The notes beneath the pieces are model-generated. The model did not search any database and was not told the origin of the DNA. It saw only the letters and a list, made by a program, of their open reading frames with translations. DNA of 64,000 nt, from positions 248,001 to 312,000 of the forward strand of contig NZ_JAACFU010000004.1 in assembly GCF_029051725.1 (NCBI RefSeq), written 5' to 3'. The position numbers were made by a program, and so were the translations under genes. Source of the stretch: Bradyrhizobium sp. CSS354 (GTDB taxonomy: Bacteria; Pseudomonadota; Alphaproteobacteria; Rhizobiales; Xanthobacteraceae). This document shows, piece by piece, positions 16,931 through 25,712 of the stretch (the stretch's first letter is position 1; each line of letters starts with the position of its first letter).

Positions 16931-18202
16931 ATGTATCACCACGTCAAGAAGCTGATGTTCACCGTTCGCGTCGACGAGCCGGATCCCCGCTTCGGCAACA
17001 TGCTGCTGGAGCAGTTCGGCGGCGCCAATGGCGAGCTCGCGGCCGCGATGCAGTACTCGATCCAGGGGTTGAACTGCGAGGATCCCGATCGCAAGGACCT
17101 GCTGATGGACATCGGCACCGAAGAGCTCAGCCACCTCGAAGTTGTGGGCACGCTGGCGCGGATGCATCTCAAGCCCTCGAAGTTCGACCGCCAGGCGGCC
17201 GAAGCCGATCCCCTCATCGCCATCGCCGGCGGCGGCGGGGTCAATCTGTTCAACTCGCAGGGAAATGCCTGGACCGCCGACTATCTGAAGATCACCGGCG
17301 AGCTCGACGTCGATCTGCGCAGCAACATCGCCGCAGAAGCACGGGCCAAGATTGTCTATGAGCGGCTGATCAATTTTTGCGACGACGCCGGCAGCAAGGA
17401 CGCGCTGCAGTTCCTGATGACGCGCGAGATCACGCACATGAAAGCGTTCGCGCTGGCGCTCGAGAGCATGGAAAAGCCTGCGTTCAGCATCGGCCGCATC
17501 GCGCCGACGCCCGGCCTCGTCGACCAGTTCTTCAACGATTCCACCGGCGCCGGCGATCATGGCGAGATCGACACGCGCGGCCCCTGGAACGAGGGCGGCG
17601 ACTGGGTCTTCACGGAGTCGCCGGCGATCCAGGCGGGCGAACCCGGTCCGGCCTCAGCCATCGTCACCGAGAGCTCGCCGCCCGCGGACGAAGCGGGTCT
17701 CGGCGATCTGCTCATCAATGAGCTGCGCGATATCCTGCATGCCGAGAAGCAGTTAACCAAGGCGCTTCCCAAGATGGCGGAGGCCGCCCGCTTCGACCAG
17801 TTGCGCGAGCTGTTCGAGCAGCACCTCGCCGAGACCGAAGCGCAGGTCGAACGCATCAACGAGTGCTTCGAAATGCTCGGCAAATCCGCCCGCGCCAAGC
17901 CCTGCAAGGGCATGATGGGCCTCGTCGAGGAGGGCCAGGAGATCATGGCCGAGGGCGAGGACAAGGAGGACGCGGCGGCCGACCTTGCTCTGATCGGCGC
18001 GGCGCAGCGCGTCGAGCATTACGAGATCGCCGGCTACACCACGGCGCGCAACCTCGCCCAGCAGCTTCGCCACAGTGCCGTCGTCGCCCTGCTGTCGAAA
18101 TCGCTCGCCGAGGAGGAGAACGCCGATCAGCTCCTCAACCAGGTGGCCCGCTCGCTGATGTCGGTGGCGAAAATGCCGGCGGCAGTCGAGCAGACCGAAT
18201 AA
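16931..18202 (+). CDS. Manganese catalase fused to a DUF892 ferritin-like domain
   Basis: A 423-aa two-domain protein. Residues 1 to about 220 are a Mn-catalase (KatN/YjqC family) domain: MYHHVKKLMFTVRVDEPDPR, with dimanganese ligand segments GELAAAMQYS, TEELSHLEVVG, AAEARAKIVYE and REITHMKAF. A linker of about 35 residues follows. From about residue 260 a complete DUF892 domain begins GLGDLLINELRDILHAEKQL and keeps RVEHYEIAGYTTA. Both are helical di-metal folds, so the fusion may couple peroxide breakdown to metal handling. A perfect EcfG promoter is upstream. The stop is 3 bp from the convergent Mfd paralogue. A separate Mn catalase is at 56328. Confidence 0.92.
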   Translation: MYHHVKKLMFTVRVDEPDPRFGNMLLEQFGGANGELAAAMQYSIQGLNCEDPDRKDLLMDIGTEELSHLEVVGTLARMHLKPSKFDRQAAEADPLIAIAGGGGVNLFNSQGNAWTADYLKITGELDVDLRSNIAAEARAKIVYERLINFCDDAGSKDALQFLMTREITHMKAFALALESMEKPAFSIGRIAPTPGLVDQFFNDSTGAGDHGEIDTRGPWNEGGDWVFTESPAIQAGEPGPASAIVTESSPPADEAGLGDLLINELRDILHAEKQLTKALPKMAEAARFDQLRELFEQHLAETEAQVERINECFEMLGKSARAKPCKGMMGLVEEGQEIMAEGEDKEDAAADLALIGAAQRVEHYEIAGYTTARNLAQQLRHSAVVALLSKSLAEEENADQLLNQVARSLMSVAKMPAAVEQTE

Positions 18203-18205
18203 TCC

Positions 18206-21200
18206 TCAGGTGTCGAGGAGTTCGAGGAATTCCTCGACGCGCCTGAACGGGTCCTGATCACGGCGACCAGCGTAGACGACGCGGTCGCCGTCGCGCTGCA
18301 GCGATCGGCCTTCCGACTTTCCCCTGGATTTCCGCAGTCGCCCCGGCAGGAACGTCGCGGCGACGGCCTCGGGCCCGACATCGAGCCTGACGATGCCGCG
18401 CCGCTTGCAATCGATCCGGAGCCTGGCGGATGCGAAGAAGTCGCGGGCCTCCGGCGGCAGCCTGCCGAAACGACGCGAGATCTCCTCCTCCAGATCTTCC
18501 AGATCGTCGTCGCTCCGGCACCTGGCAGCGCGGCCATAGATCTCGAGCCGGACCGCTTCCGATTGCACGTAGCCTTCAGGCAGCATGTCGGCCAACGGCA
18601 TATTGAGATCGGGCACCCACAGATCGGCGCCGGTATCGCTGCCTCGCTCGGACGCCCGCTTCAGCAGATGACTGTAGAGCACCGGTCCGAACACCTGGAC
18701 GTGCCCGGACTGCTGTTCCGAGAACAGATCGCCGGCGCCCCTGAGGTCGAGGTCGCGCTCGCTGATCGCAAAGCCGGCACCCGGCTTGCTGAACTCCTCC
18801 AGTACCGCCAGCCGCTTCTCGGACTGCTCCGAGGTCGATTCCGTCAGCAGATGAGCAAACGCGCGCGTGCCGCCGCGTCCCACCCGCCCCCTGAGCTGAT
18901 GCAGCTGTGCAAGTCCGAATTTTTCGGGCCAGCACACCACGATGGTGTTTGCGCGCGGAATATCGAGACCGCTTTCCACGATATTGGTCGCCAGCAGCAC
19001 ATCCGCTTCGCCATCGACGAAACTCATCATGCGGTCGTCGATCTCGTCCACGGGCAATCTGCCGTGAAGACAGACGATGCGCAGCTCCGGCGCCACCGAT
19101 TGCACCCGCGCCAGCATCGGCTCCAGATCCTGGATGCGCGGGCAGATCAGGAAGCTCTGACCGTGCCGCCTGCGCTCGCGGAGCAGCGCCGCGGCGATGG
19201 CAGCGTCGGACAGCGGCGCGATCCTGGTCACGATGGGAAGGCGATGAACCGGCGGCGAGGCGATCACGCTGAGATCCCTGAAGCCGGCAAGTCCCGCCGC
19301 GAGCGTGCGCGGAATCGGCGTGGCGCTCATCCACAGTGAATGGGCGCCCTTGGCGAGGCCTGAAAGCTTCACCTTCTCCGCCGCCCCGAAATGCTGCTCT
19401 TCGTCGATGATGACGAGGCCGAGGTCGGCGAACTTCACGTCCTTTGCCGCAAGCGCCTGCGTGCCGACCACGACTTTCAGCGTGCCGCGCCGCAGCCCCT
19501 CCTTGGTCTCTCGCGTCTCCGGGCCTGAACTGGCCCGCGACAGGCTTCCCACCTCGATCCCGAGAGGGCCGAACCGCTTGCGGAAGGTTTCGACATGCTG
19601 TCGTGCCAGCACAGTCGTCGGCGCCGCGATTGCCACCTGCTTGCCCGACAGCGCCACCGCGGCCGCCGCCCGCAGCGCGACCTCGGTCTTGCCGAAGCCG
19701 ACGTCACCGCAGATCACCCTGTCCATGGGATGGCCGGCCGCAAGATCGTCGAGGACGTCTTGAATCGCCTGGCCCTGGTCCACGGTCGTGAAATAGGGGA
19801 ACCGCGCGACGAATTTTTCGTAAGCCGGTCCCGGCGGCACCAGTTTGGGTGCACGACGGCGGAGGCGCTGGCTGATGTGTTTGGCGAGCGCCTTGGCGGC
19901 GACCTGGATTTCCGCTTCCGCCTCGGTGCGCCGCGCCCACCAGCTGCTGCCGTCCGCCTTGTCCAGCGTCAGCTTGCCGGGTTCGCCGGCATAGGGCCAG
20001 ATCACGGCAAGATCGGACGGCGGTACGAGCACGGCATTGTCGCCCGCGAATTTGAGCCTGATCATCTCGCGTCGCGATCCCTTGCCCATGTCGAGGGTCT
20101 GCAAGCCATCGAGCACGGCTAGCCCGCGTTGCAGATGGACAATGGCGGCGCCCTTTTCGGGCACATCAGGATGATCGAACGCCGGGTTCCAGGCTCGCGC
20201 CATCGGCTGGGGATGATGGGCCCGGCTGCCGAGCACGTCGGACGCGGTCACGACGACAAGCGGCTTGCGGCCGGCGCCAATGAACCCCGCGTCGAAATCC
20301 GCCAGCAGCGCGCCTTCGCGGCTCCGTGCCTTCGTCACCTCGCTCCAATCGGCCAGGCGCTCCGCCTTGATGCCGCTCATGCGCTCCATCGCGCGAAGGT
20401 CGTCCTCGACGGCCGCGACGAACAGCAGCCGCGATCCGCCGCGCTGCATGTCGTCGACGAAGGCGCGAAGCGCCTTGCGCGGCGATGCCAGCTTCGAGAA
20501 CTCAGGCGTCGAGATGAAGGCGGCCTTGCGCGGCAGCACGCTGATGCGCCTCTTCAGCTGCTTCCAGTCCGCCTGCCCCAGATACTCGCGCTCCGCATCC
20601 CTGCGGCCGGCGGCGTCCTCGATCGTGCCCAGCCAACTCTCGGCGTGTGTCGACACCCCGGCATCCGCGATCCATCGCGCGCGGCTGCAATAATCAGGCA
20701 GCGTCGCCCGCTGTCCGCGCGTAGCCCCCAGCGCGATCCGCTCGGACATGGGATCGATGATCAATTCGGCGGTCTCGTAGACGACCTCGTGCTCGATCGG
20801 ATCGACCGCGACGATCTTGCGGATCGTGTCTCCGGAATGCTCGATCCGGAAGGGAGCGAGCGCGCCGGCGGGAAACACTTCGAACGTCTTGCCGTGGAAC
20901 AGGACGCCGCCCGGATACTCCGCCTCTTCGTCGAGATCGTAGCCGAGAGCTTCCAGCCGCGTCTCCAGCTCGGTCTCGGAATAGGGCGCGCCCACCTTCA
21001 AAGTGAGGCTGGACCGCGACCAGCTCGCCGGCAGCGGCAGCCGTTCCATGATGGCTTCCGCGGTGGAGACCAGGAAGACGGGCTTCTTTGCCTTGGCGAG
21101 ACGCCGGAGCACCGAGCTGCGCCGGCCCGCGATCTCGCGGGATGGCTCGAGGCCGTCGAAGGGCAACGTGTTCAGGCGCGGAAATACCAGCACATCGACC

Positions 21201-21547
21201 GCGGGATCGAGGGCGTGGATCACACCGCCCAGTCGCTCCGCCCTGCTCTCGTCGTCGCAGAGGAAGACGAGGCCGTCGCGGCCGGACTTCTCCCACTGCT
21301 CGAGCAGATGCAGCGCCAGCATGCCGAGCGGCGATGAGGAGGCGACCGCGGAGCGCGAGGCGCTCTTGTCCGCGCGCTTGCTTGTCGAGCTGGTACTTTT
21401 CGAACTCTTGCTTTTCGCGCTCTTGCTTATCGCGCTCTTGCTTATCGAGCCTTTGCTTTTGGAGCTCTTGCTTTTTGTCTTTATCGCGCCGGTCGTGGCC
21501 CGGGCTTTCCTGGTGGGCGCCAATGTGTATCCAACTTTGTTTCGCAA
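18206..21547 (-). CDS. Mfd-like transcription-repair coupling factor paralogue
   Basis: A 1113-aa SF2 translocase. The helicase core has Walker A in CGDVGFGKTEVALRA (about residue 610), DEEQ in LVIIDEEQHFG, MSATPIPRTLAAGL, TNIVESGLDIPRANT and QLRGRVGRGG. A TRCF C-terminal domain follows (from about VPDLNMPLADMLPEGYVQSE). The UvrB-like N-terminal region and a shortened, divergent RNA-polymerase-interaction region (KGAAIVHLQRGLAVLDGLQT) are present. Unlike standard Mfd, residues about 20-65 are a Lys/Ser-rich tail made of short repeats (KSSKSKGSISKSAISKSAKS). Probably a second, specialised Mfd beside the housekeeping copy. Confidence 0.88.
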   Translation of the reverse strand: MRNKVGYTLAPTRKARATTGAIKTKSKSSKSKGSISKSAISKSAKSKSSKSTSSTSKRADKSASRSAVASSSPLGMLALHLLEQWEKSGRDGLVFLCDDESRAERLGGVIHALDPAVDVLVFPRLNTLPFDGLEPSREIAGRRSSVLRRLAKAKKPVFLVSTAEAIMERLPLPASWSRSSLTLKVGAPYSETELETRLEALGYDLDEEAEYPGGVLFHGKTFEVFPAGALAPFRIEHSGDTIRKIVAVDPIEHEVVYETAELIIDPMSERIALGATRGQRATLPDYCSRARWIADAGVSTHAESWLGTIEDAAGRRDAEREYLGQADWKQLKRRISVLPRKAAFISTPEFSKLASPRKALRAFVDDMQRGGSRLLFVAAVEDDLRAMERMSGIKAERLADWSEVTKARSREGALLADFDAGFIGAGRKPLVVVTASDVLGSRAHHPQPMARAWNPAFDHPDVPEKGAAIVHLQRGLAVLDGLQTLDMGKGSRREMIRLKFAGDNAVLVPPSDLAVIWPYAGEPGKLTLDKADGSSWWARRTEAEAEIQVAAKALAKHISQRLRRRAPKLVPPGPAYEKFVARFPYFTTVDQGQAIQDVLDDLAAGHPMDRVICGDVGFGKTEVALRAAAAVALSGKQVAIAAPTTVLARQHVETFRKRFGPLGIEVGSLSRASSGPETRETKEGLRRGTLKVVVGTQALAAKDVKFADLGLVIIDEEQHFGAAEKVKLSGLAKGAHSLWMSATPIPRTLAAGLAGFRDLSVIASPPVHRLPIVTRIAPLSDAAIAAALLRERRRHGQSFLICPRIQDLEPMLARVQSVAPELRIVCLHGRLPVDEIDDRMMSFVDGEADVLLATNIVESGLDIPRANTIVVCWPEKFGLAQLHQLRGRVGRGGTRAFAHLLTESTSEQSEKRLAVLEEFSKPGAGFAISERDLDLRGAGDLFSEQQSGHVQVFGPVLYSHLLKRASERGSDTGADLWVPDLNMPLADMLPEGYVQSEAVRLEIYGRAARCRSDDDLEDLEEEISRRFGRLPPEARDFFASARLRIDCKRRGIVRLDVGPEAVAATFLPGRLRKSRGKSEGRSLQRDGDRVVYAGRRDQDPFRRVEEFLELLDT
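21395..21480. repeat. Short imperfect tandem repeats encoding the Lys/Ser tail
   Basis: About five imperfect copies of a unit of roughly 15 bp like GCGCTCTTGCTTATC, coding on the minus strand for SKSxxSKS-type repeats of the Mfd paralogue. Such units can expand or contract by slippage without changing frame. Confidence 0.65.
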
Positions 21548-21714
21548 ATAGAGGCGAGCGACGACGAGCCCTCCCGTCGAGCTCCGTCGATAACGCGCCT
21601 CGGGCCTGAGCGCCCAATGACGTCATTACAATTTTGCAATTGCGTTGAAAAGCAGAGACAGAGGGCGAAGGCAAGCGGCCTTAACGGGCAGAAGGCTGCC
21701 GGGCAGCAAGCTGT

Positions 21715-21975
21715 TTATTGCAGGACCTTCGGCAGCACCACGACCACGTCCACGCTCTGCGCGAGGATCTGCGTTGCGACCACGGCGAGCTGGTGCGAGA
21801 ACTCGTCCTCGATCTCGGCCGCGCAGTCTTCGTCGCTGGCAATGGCAAACAGCAGATTGCCGTCGATTTCGTCGAACCGGATGCCGGCGAACAGGCGATC
21901 GAAAATCTCGGCGCCCGCGATGTACGCGATTCGCGCCTGGATGGCCTGGTCCTCGACGAGCGACAACTTCCTCAT
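21715..21975 (-). CDS. Small acidic protein of unknown function
   Basis: An 86-aa protein (MRKLSLVEDQAIQARIAYIA, then FDRLFAGIRFDEIDGNLLFA, DEDCAAEIEDEFSH), acidic and without a signal peptide or membrane segment. No family recognised. The start at 21975 is preferred; an upstream ATG at 21999 adds eight residues. Divergent from the DUF3750 gene. Confidence 0.55.
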   Translation of the reverse strand: MRKLSLVEDQAIQARIAYIAGAEIFDRLFAGIRFDEIDGNLLFAIASDEDCAAEIEDEFSHQLAVVATQILAQSVDVVVVLPKVLQ

Positions 21976-22084
21976 GGACGCAACATATGGCCGCACCACC
22001 CGAATGCAAGAGCAGGAGAGCGCTGGCGCGGCGTGCCTTGCGAACTATATTGGTGGCATCGTCCCGCCTGACCGCCGTTTGCCC

Positions 22085-22828
22085 TTGAGGAAATCCTTGA
22101 TTCTGTTCCTGCTGCTGATCTTCCTGCCGATCGCCATGTCGGCCGGCCGCTATTATTTGCGCGGCGACGGCCGCGGCAATTGGCAGACAGCGGATCGCTC
22201 CAGCGCCGGCCTGCTGCCGCCCGCATCCGCCAATCCGGACGCGCTGATCCGCGTATTCGCCGCGCGCACGGTTCGCTGGCGCAGTATTTTTGCCGTCCAC
22301 ACCTGGATCGTCGTCAAGGAGAAGGGTGCCGCGACCTACAGCCGATACGACTATACGGCCTGGGGCGACCCTGTTCGCAGCAACGGCTTTGCGCCGGACG
22401 GCCGCTGGTTCGGCGCCCTCCCGGAAACCGTCGTCGCGGTCGACGGCGCGCGGGCCGAAGCGTTGATTCCGAAGATCCGCGCCGTCATCGAGAACTACAA
22501 GTTCCGCGCCTATGGCGACTACAGCGCCTGGCCGGGACCGAATTCCAACACCTTCGTGCAGGCGGCGCTGGACGCCGTTCCCGAGCTGCGCGCCGTGCTG
22601 CCGCCGACCGCCATCGGCAAGGACTTTCCCTACAGTGGACGCTGGGCCGGCATCACGGCGTCCGGCACCGGGCTCTACGCCTCGCTGTCGGGCTATCTCG
22701 GCATGACCATCGGCTGGGTCGAAGGAGTCGAGATCAATTTCCTCGGCGCGGTGCTCGGCCTCGACATCCGCCGCCCCGCGCTGAAGCTTCCAGGCATAGG
22801 CCGCCTGGGCGTCGCGGCCGGCGCGTAG
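22085..22828 (+). CDS. DUF3750 membrane-anchored protein
   Basis: A 247-aa protein with an N-terminal signal anchor (RKSLILFLLLIFLPIAMSAG) and a conserved body: WQTADRSSAGLLPPA, IFAVHTWIVVKEKGA, YDYTAWGDPVRSNGFAPDGR, YGDYSAWPGPNSNTFV. I recognise this as DUF3750, function unknown; the Asn/His-rich motifs suggest a periplasmic hydrolase-like fold but this is inference. I chose a TTG start at 22085 because it puts basic residues right before the membrane segment; an in-frame ATG at 22004 would leave only 28 bp to the divergent neighbour. Confidence 0.75.
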   Translation: MRKSLILFLLLIFLPIAMSAGRYYLRGDGRGNWQTADRSSAGLLPPASANPDALIRVFAARTVRWRSIFAVHTWIVVKEKGAATYSRYDYTAWGDPVRSNGFAPDGRWFGALPETVVAVDGARAEALIPKIRAVIENYKFRAYGDYSAWPGPNSNTFVQAALDAVPELRAVLPPTAIGKDFPYSGRWAGITASGTGLYASLSGYLGMTIGWVEGVEINFLGAVLGLDIRRPALKLPGIGRLGVAAGA

Positions 22829-23010
22829 GGCAGTGACGGGACAGGTCCATCAAAGTCGCTGCCCTCCCAAGCTTCCCGACATCGTCCTTCATATGTGTGC
22901 TTCAGGTCACAGCAGAATCGAGCGCCTTGGCCTAGAATGAACTTGCATGGCCGCAAACAAGGTAACGGCGGTACGCACGAGGCTGGCGACCAACAGCTAC
23001 GGACTTTTGA

Positions 23011-23044
23011 AACCGCCCGGGGAAGAACTCGGCGGTTTTTTCTT
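23011..23044 (+). terminator. Rho-independent terminator, possibly of a small RNA
   Basis: AACCGCC (23011-23017) pairs with GGCGGTT (23031-23037), followed by a run of T (to 23041). It is 183 bp beyond the DUF3750 stop, so it may end either that transcript or a separate small RNA. Confidence 0.65.
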
Positions 23045-23075
23045 TGTGTATCGTTTCGTCCTATCGCTTCGCTTT

Positions 23076-23384
23076 CTATCGTTTGTCTGAGGGATCCGAG
23101 AGCCTCCGCTGGTCCCGCTCTTCTTCGATCTGCCGTTCCGCTTCGACCCAGAACTCCACGTCCCGGTCGGCCGGACGACCGGCCTGCTCCCAGAGCTCGT
23201 AAGCGCGCGCTCGCACCTTGCCGCGCCCCATCATGCGAAGCAGCTTTTGCTTCAGCTCCTCGGCAAAGTTCCTGAATCGCTGGACAGTGGTTTCGTCTTT
23301 GACGAGCGCAGCCGCTCGCGTTGCGAGTTCGATCTGGTGCTCTATCTTTTGCCGCTCGTCCACCGCAAACCCCGCCGTAGCCAT
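23076..23384 (-). CDS. DUF2934 domain protein
   Basis: A 102-aa hydrophilic helical protein. The C-terminal half RARAYELWEQAGRPADRDVE plus FWVEAERQIEEE is the DUF2934 motif; the N-terminal half is a predicted coiled coil (IEHQIELATRAAALVKDET). Function unknown. It is followed in the same direction upstream by a second DUF2934 gene (23645-23806), so two paralogues are close together. Confidence 0.8.
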   Translation of the reverse strand: MATAGFAVDERQKIEHQIELATRAAALVKDETTVQRFRNFAEELKQKLLRMMGRGKVRARAYELWEQAGRPADRDVEFWVEAERQIEEERDQRRLSDPSDKR

Positions 23385-23462
23385 GGGCTGCGTCGCAGCC
23401 CGTGCTGCTCACAACCTCAATTCCTGTTGGAAGGCTCTGTTCCGCCTTGAATGCCAGGACCT

Positions 23463-23648
23463 TCAATGCCACGTCGTGTCAGCTTCGACGATCACCGCCC
23501 TTGTTTCGGGATCTTCCGTCGCGTTGCAGGTGCAGGGCATGCCCTCACCACACCGGCAGCCACCCAATTCCTCGCTCCAGGCCCGGAGCGGATGGTTTTC
23601 GCAGACCCATCCCAGACCATAGCAGAATGGGCAGCTCTTGTTGGTCAC
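23463..23648 (-). CDS. Small cysteine-rich protein, GTG start
   Basis: A 61-aa protein with six cysteines in metal-binding spacing: SCPFCYGLGWVCENHP, then GGCRCGEGMPCTCN. It resembles a short zinc-ribbon-like family common in Bradyrhizobium, function unknown. The GTG start overlaps the TGA of the upstream DUF2934 gene (GTGA), indicating translational coupling; a longer ATG frame upstream overlaps that gene and is unlikely. Confidence 0.65.
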   Translation of the reverse strand: MTNKSCPFCYGLGWVCENHPLRAWSEELGGCRCGEGMPCTCNATEDPETRAVIVEADTTWH

Positions 23649-23806
23649 AGCGTATCCGGCGTCCGCATGGGGTTCGACTTGTCCTCGTTGCGTAGCTCCT
23701 GCTCGGCCGCGTGCCAGAATTCTTCCTCGCGACCTTCCGGCTTGCCAGCTCGTTCCCATAGCCGGTGCGCGCGTTCTCTGATGTCGTGATCGGTCGGCTC
23801 AGGCAT
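23645..23806 (-). CDS. Short DUF2934 protein
   Basis: 53 aa, almost only the DUF2934 motif: IRERAHRLWERAGKPEGREE plus EFWHAAEQEL. Start at the ATG 23806, after GGAG. Its stop overlaps the GTG of the cysteine-rich protein gene. Function unknown. Confidence 0.75.
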   Translation of the reverse strand: MPEPTDHDIRERAHRLWERAGKPEGREEEFWHAAEQELRNEDKSNPMRTPDTL

Positions 23807-23963
23807 TGCATCTCCTGCGAAGAGACACGGCCCCACCCTGGGGGGTATGGGGGCTTGGAGGCGGGGCCGTGCAGGCCAGCAAATCGGCGGCGACGCTGGC
23901 CCGCTGAGTCAAGCCTCGATGGTGCGCAAGAGTTCCTAGCTCGGCGCAGCGAAGGACCGGCTT

Positions 23964-25685
23964 TCAGTTGCCTTCTTCCTGAGCTGAAGCCCCCGCGGCG
24001 TGCATTGCCGCGCACCATCCGAATACCATCGCAGGCCCGATCATCGTGCCCGGACCCGGATAAGTGCCTCGAAAGATGGAGGATGAATCAGTACCGACGG
24101 CGTAGAGTCCGGGTATGGCCATCCCACGGCTAGACAAGACGCGGGCGGTTGAATCCGTGCACAAGCCGGCGCTGCTAGCGAGATCCGTCGGCCATACTGC
24201 GACGGCATAGTATGGCCCAGGACCGACCCGCCGCAGGCACGGGTTTGGCGTGCTCCGGGGATCACCATTGAACCGGTTCAACTCGCTTGAACCGCGGCCG
24301 AACTCTTCGTCCACACCGCTCTCGGCATAGCGATTGTATCGCTCAATCGTTTGAGCAAGCTCGCCGCCATCGACGCCGATGTTTTCGGCCAGTGCTTCAA
24401 TCGTTTCGCCTGCCAGCAGATATTTAGCCTTCAGAAATTTATCCAAATCCCTCGTCCCGGGATGAACGAGACCAATGCCATAGTCGCTGACAAAGGCGCG
24501 ATCGCAAATCAGGAAAGCCGGCGTAGCCAATACGGAAGACGAGTCCGATCGCAACATCGCTTCCACGAAGTCGTGATAGGAGTCGGCTTCATTCACGAAA
24601 CGGCGGCCGGATTTGTTCACCGCAAGCAGTCCCGGCTTGGCACGATCCAGCATAATGTGCGGGAATACCGAGACGTGGCCGTCCGCTTGCGTCATGACCG
24701 AGCTCGGCATCCACAAGGCGGGGCTGTCGAAATCGCGCTCGATCACCGCGTCGACGCGTTCGGCCGCGAGCAGGCCGTCCCCGGTATTGCACGAAGGCGC
24801 GAGTGAAAATCGGTGCGCGGCCTCGGGGAAAAACCTTTCGCGAAGTTCGCGGCTCCAGCCGATGCCTCCCGTTGCCAGCACCACGCCTTTGCGGGCACGT
24901 ATTGCCCATGCTCTTGAGGGCGATGACAAAACGGCCCCGACGACTGCGTCGCCGCTCCGGATGAGCTCGCTGAGCTCAGTCTCATATCGCAGATCCACGC
25001 CGGAATGACGGAGGCTGTCAAACAGCCTCGCGACGAGAGCGTTGCCCATGATCAGACGCGTTCCGCGGTTGTAGCGAAGTCGATCGAGCAAATGCCGACC
25101 GAGAAGACCAACGACATGCCTAAAGTTGGTCCAGTTGCGGAATGGCGCCAGCAACGCCGGAATGTCCGCCTTCCCGACCATCATGCCGCCGAGGACCATG
25201 AACTCTCGCCGCGGGGGCCTAATGCGCTCGAAGTCCTTGCCAAGCTTGCGGCCGTCGAACGGAACGGCGCCGAGAGCACGACCACCGATCGCTGCCCCAG
25301 GAAGATTCTTGTAGTCAGGATGTACCGGCGGCGCCGCAAAACGTACGCTCGTCCTCTGCTCGAGATAATCAAGCATGAGAGGACCCACCTCGAGAAATGC
25401 ATCCACACGCGGGTCCGCGGCGTGTTCGCCGAGCAATATTTTAAGATAGACCCGCGCCGCCTCGATGGAGTCTGAGATCCCTGCAAGCAGTCCCTGCCGA
25501 TTGCCCGGAATCCAGATGGTGCCGGCGGAGGTCGCAGTCGTACCGCCGACCGTGTCCGACTTCTCGCAAAGGATCACGTCGAGCCCTTCGAGGGCAGCCA
25601 CCAGCGATGTCGTCATGCCTGCGGCACCCGCCCCGACGACCAGGAGATCGGTCTCGACGTCCCAGGAGCGATCGGCTTGCGGCAT
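23964..25685 (-). CDS. FAD-dependent oxidoreductase (fumarate reductase/ketosteroid dehydrogenase-like)
   Basis: A 573-aa flavoprotein of the FAD_binding_2 family. The dinucleotide-binding motif LLVVGAGAAGMTTSLVAAL is at residue 14, then the GGTTATSAGTIWIPGN loop typical of 3-ketosteroid-delta1-dehydrogenase relatives, VVLATGGIGW, and a C-terminal FAD motif GLYAVGTDSSSIFRGTYPGP. It would oxidise a cyclic substrate, transferring hydride to FAD. It is the last gene of a minus-strand catabolic unit (TRAP transporter, AroQ, TIM-barrel protein), 27 bp after its neighbour. Substrate not known; a cyclohexane-type carboxylate is a guess from context. Confidence 0.88.
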   Translation of the reverse strand: MPQADRSWDVETDLLVVGAGAAGMTTSLVAALEGLDVILCEKSDTVGGTTATSAGTIWIPGNRQGLLAGISDSIEAARVYLKILLGEHAADPRVDAFLEVGPLMLDYLEQRTSVRFAAPPVHPDYKNLPGAAIGGRALGAVPFDGRKLGKDFERIRPPRREFMVLGGMMVGKADIPALLAPFRNWTNFRHVVGLLGRHLLDRLRYNRGTRLIMGNALVARLFDSLRHSGVDLRYETELSELIRSGDAVVGAVLSSPSRAWAIRARKGVVLATGGIGWSRELRERFFPEAAHRFSLAPSCNTGDGLLAAERVDAVIERDFDSPALWMPSSVMTQADGHVSVFPHIMLDRAKPGLLAVNKSGRRFVNEADSYHDFVEAMLRSDSSSVLATPAFLICDRAFVSDYGIGLVHPGTRDLDKFLKAKYLLAGETIEALAENIGVDGGELAQTIERYNRYAESGVDEEFGRGSSELNRFNGDPRSTPNPCLRRVGPGPYYAVAVWPTDLASSAGLCTDSTARVLSSRGMAIPGLYAVGTDSSSIFRGTYPGPGTMIGPAMVFGWCAAMHAAGASAQEEGN

Positions 25686-25712
25686 CCCGAACTACCCTTT
25701 CGTCCCGAATTC

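Noticed and set aside
18212..18238. Inverted repeat GTCGAGGA/TCCTCGAC as a terminator
   Set aside because: It lies within the coding end of the Mfd paralogue and has no T-run; probably codon-driven (Leu-Asp, Glu-Glu repeats).
20129..21337. 402-codon open frame opposite the Mfd paralogue
   Set aside because: Antisense artefact without domain features; the Mfd frame carries all helicase motifs.
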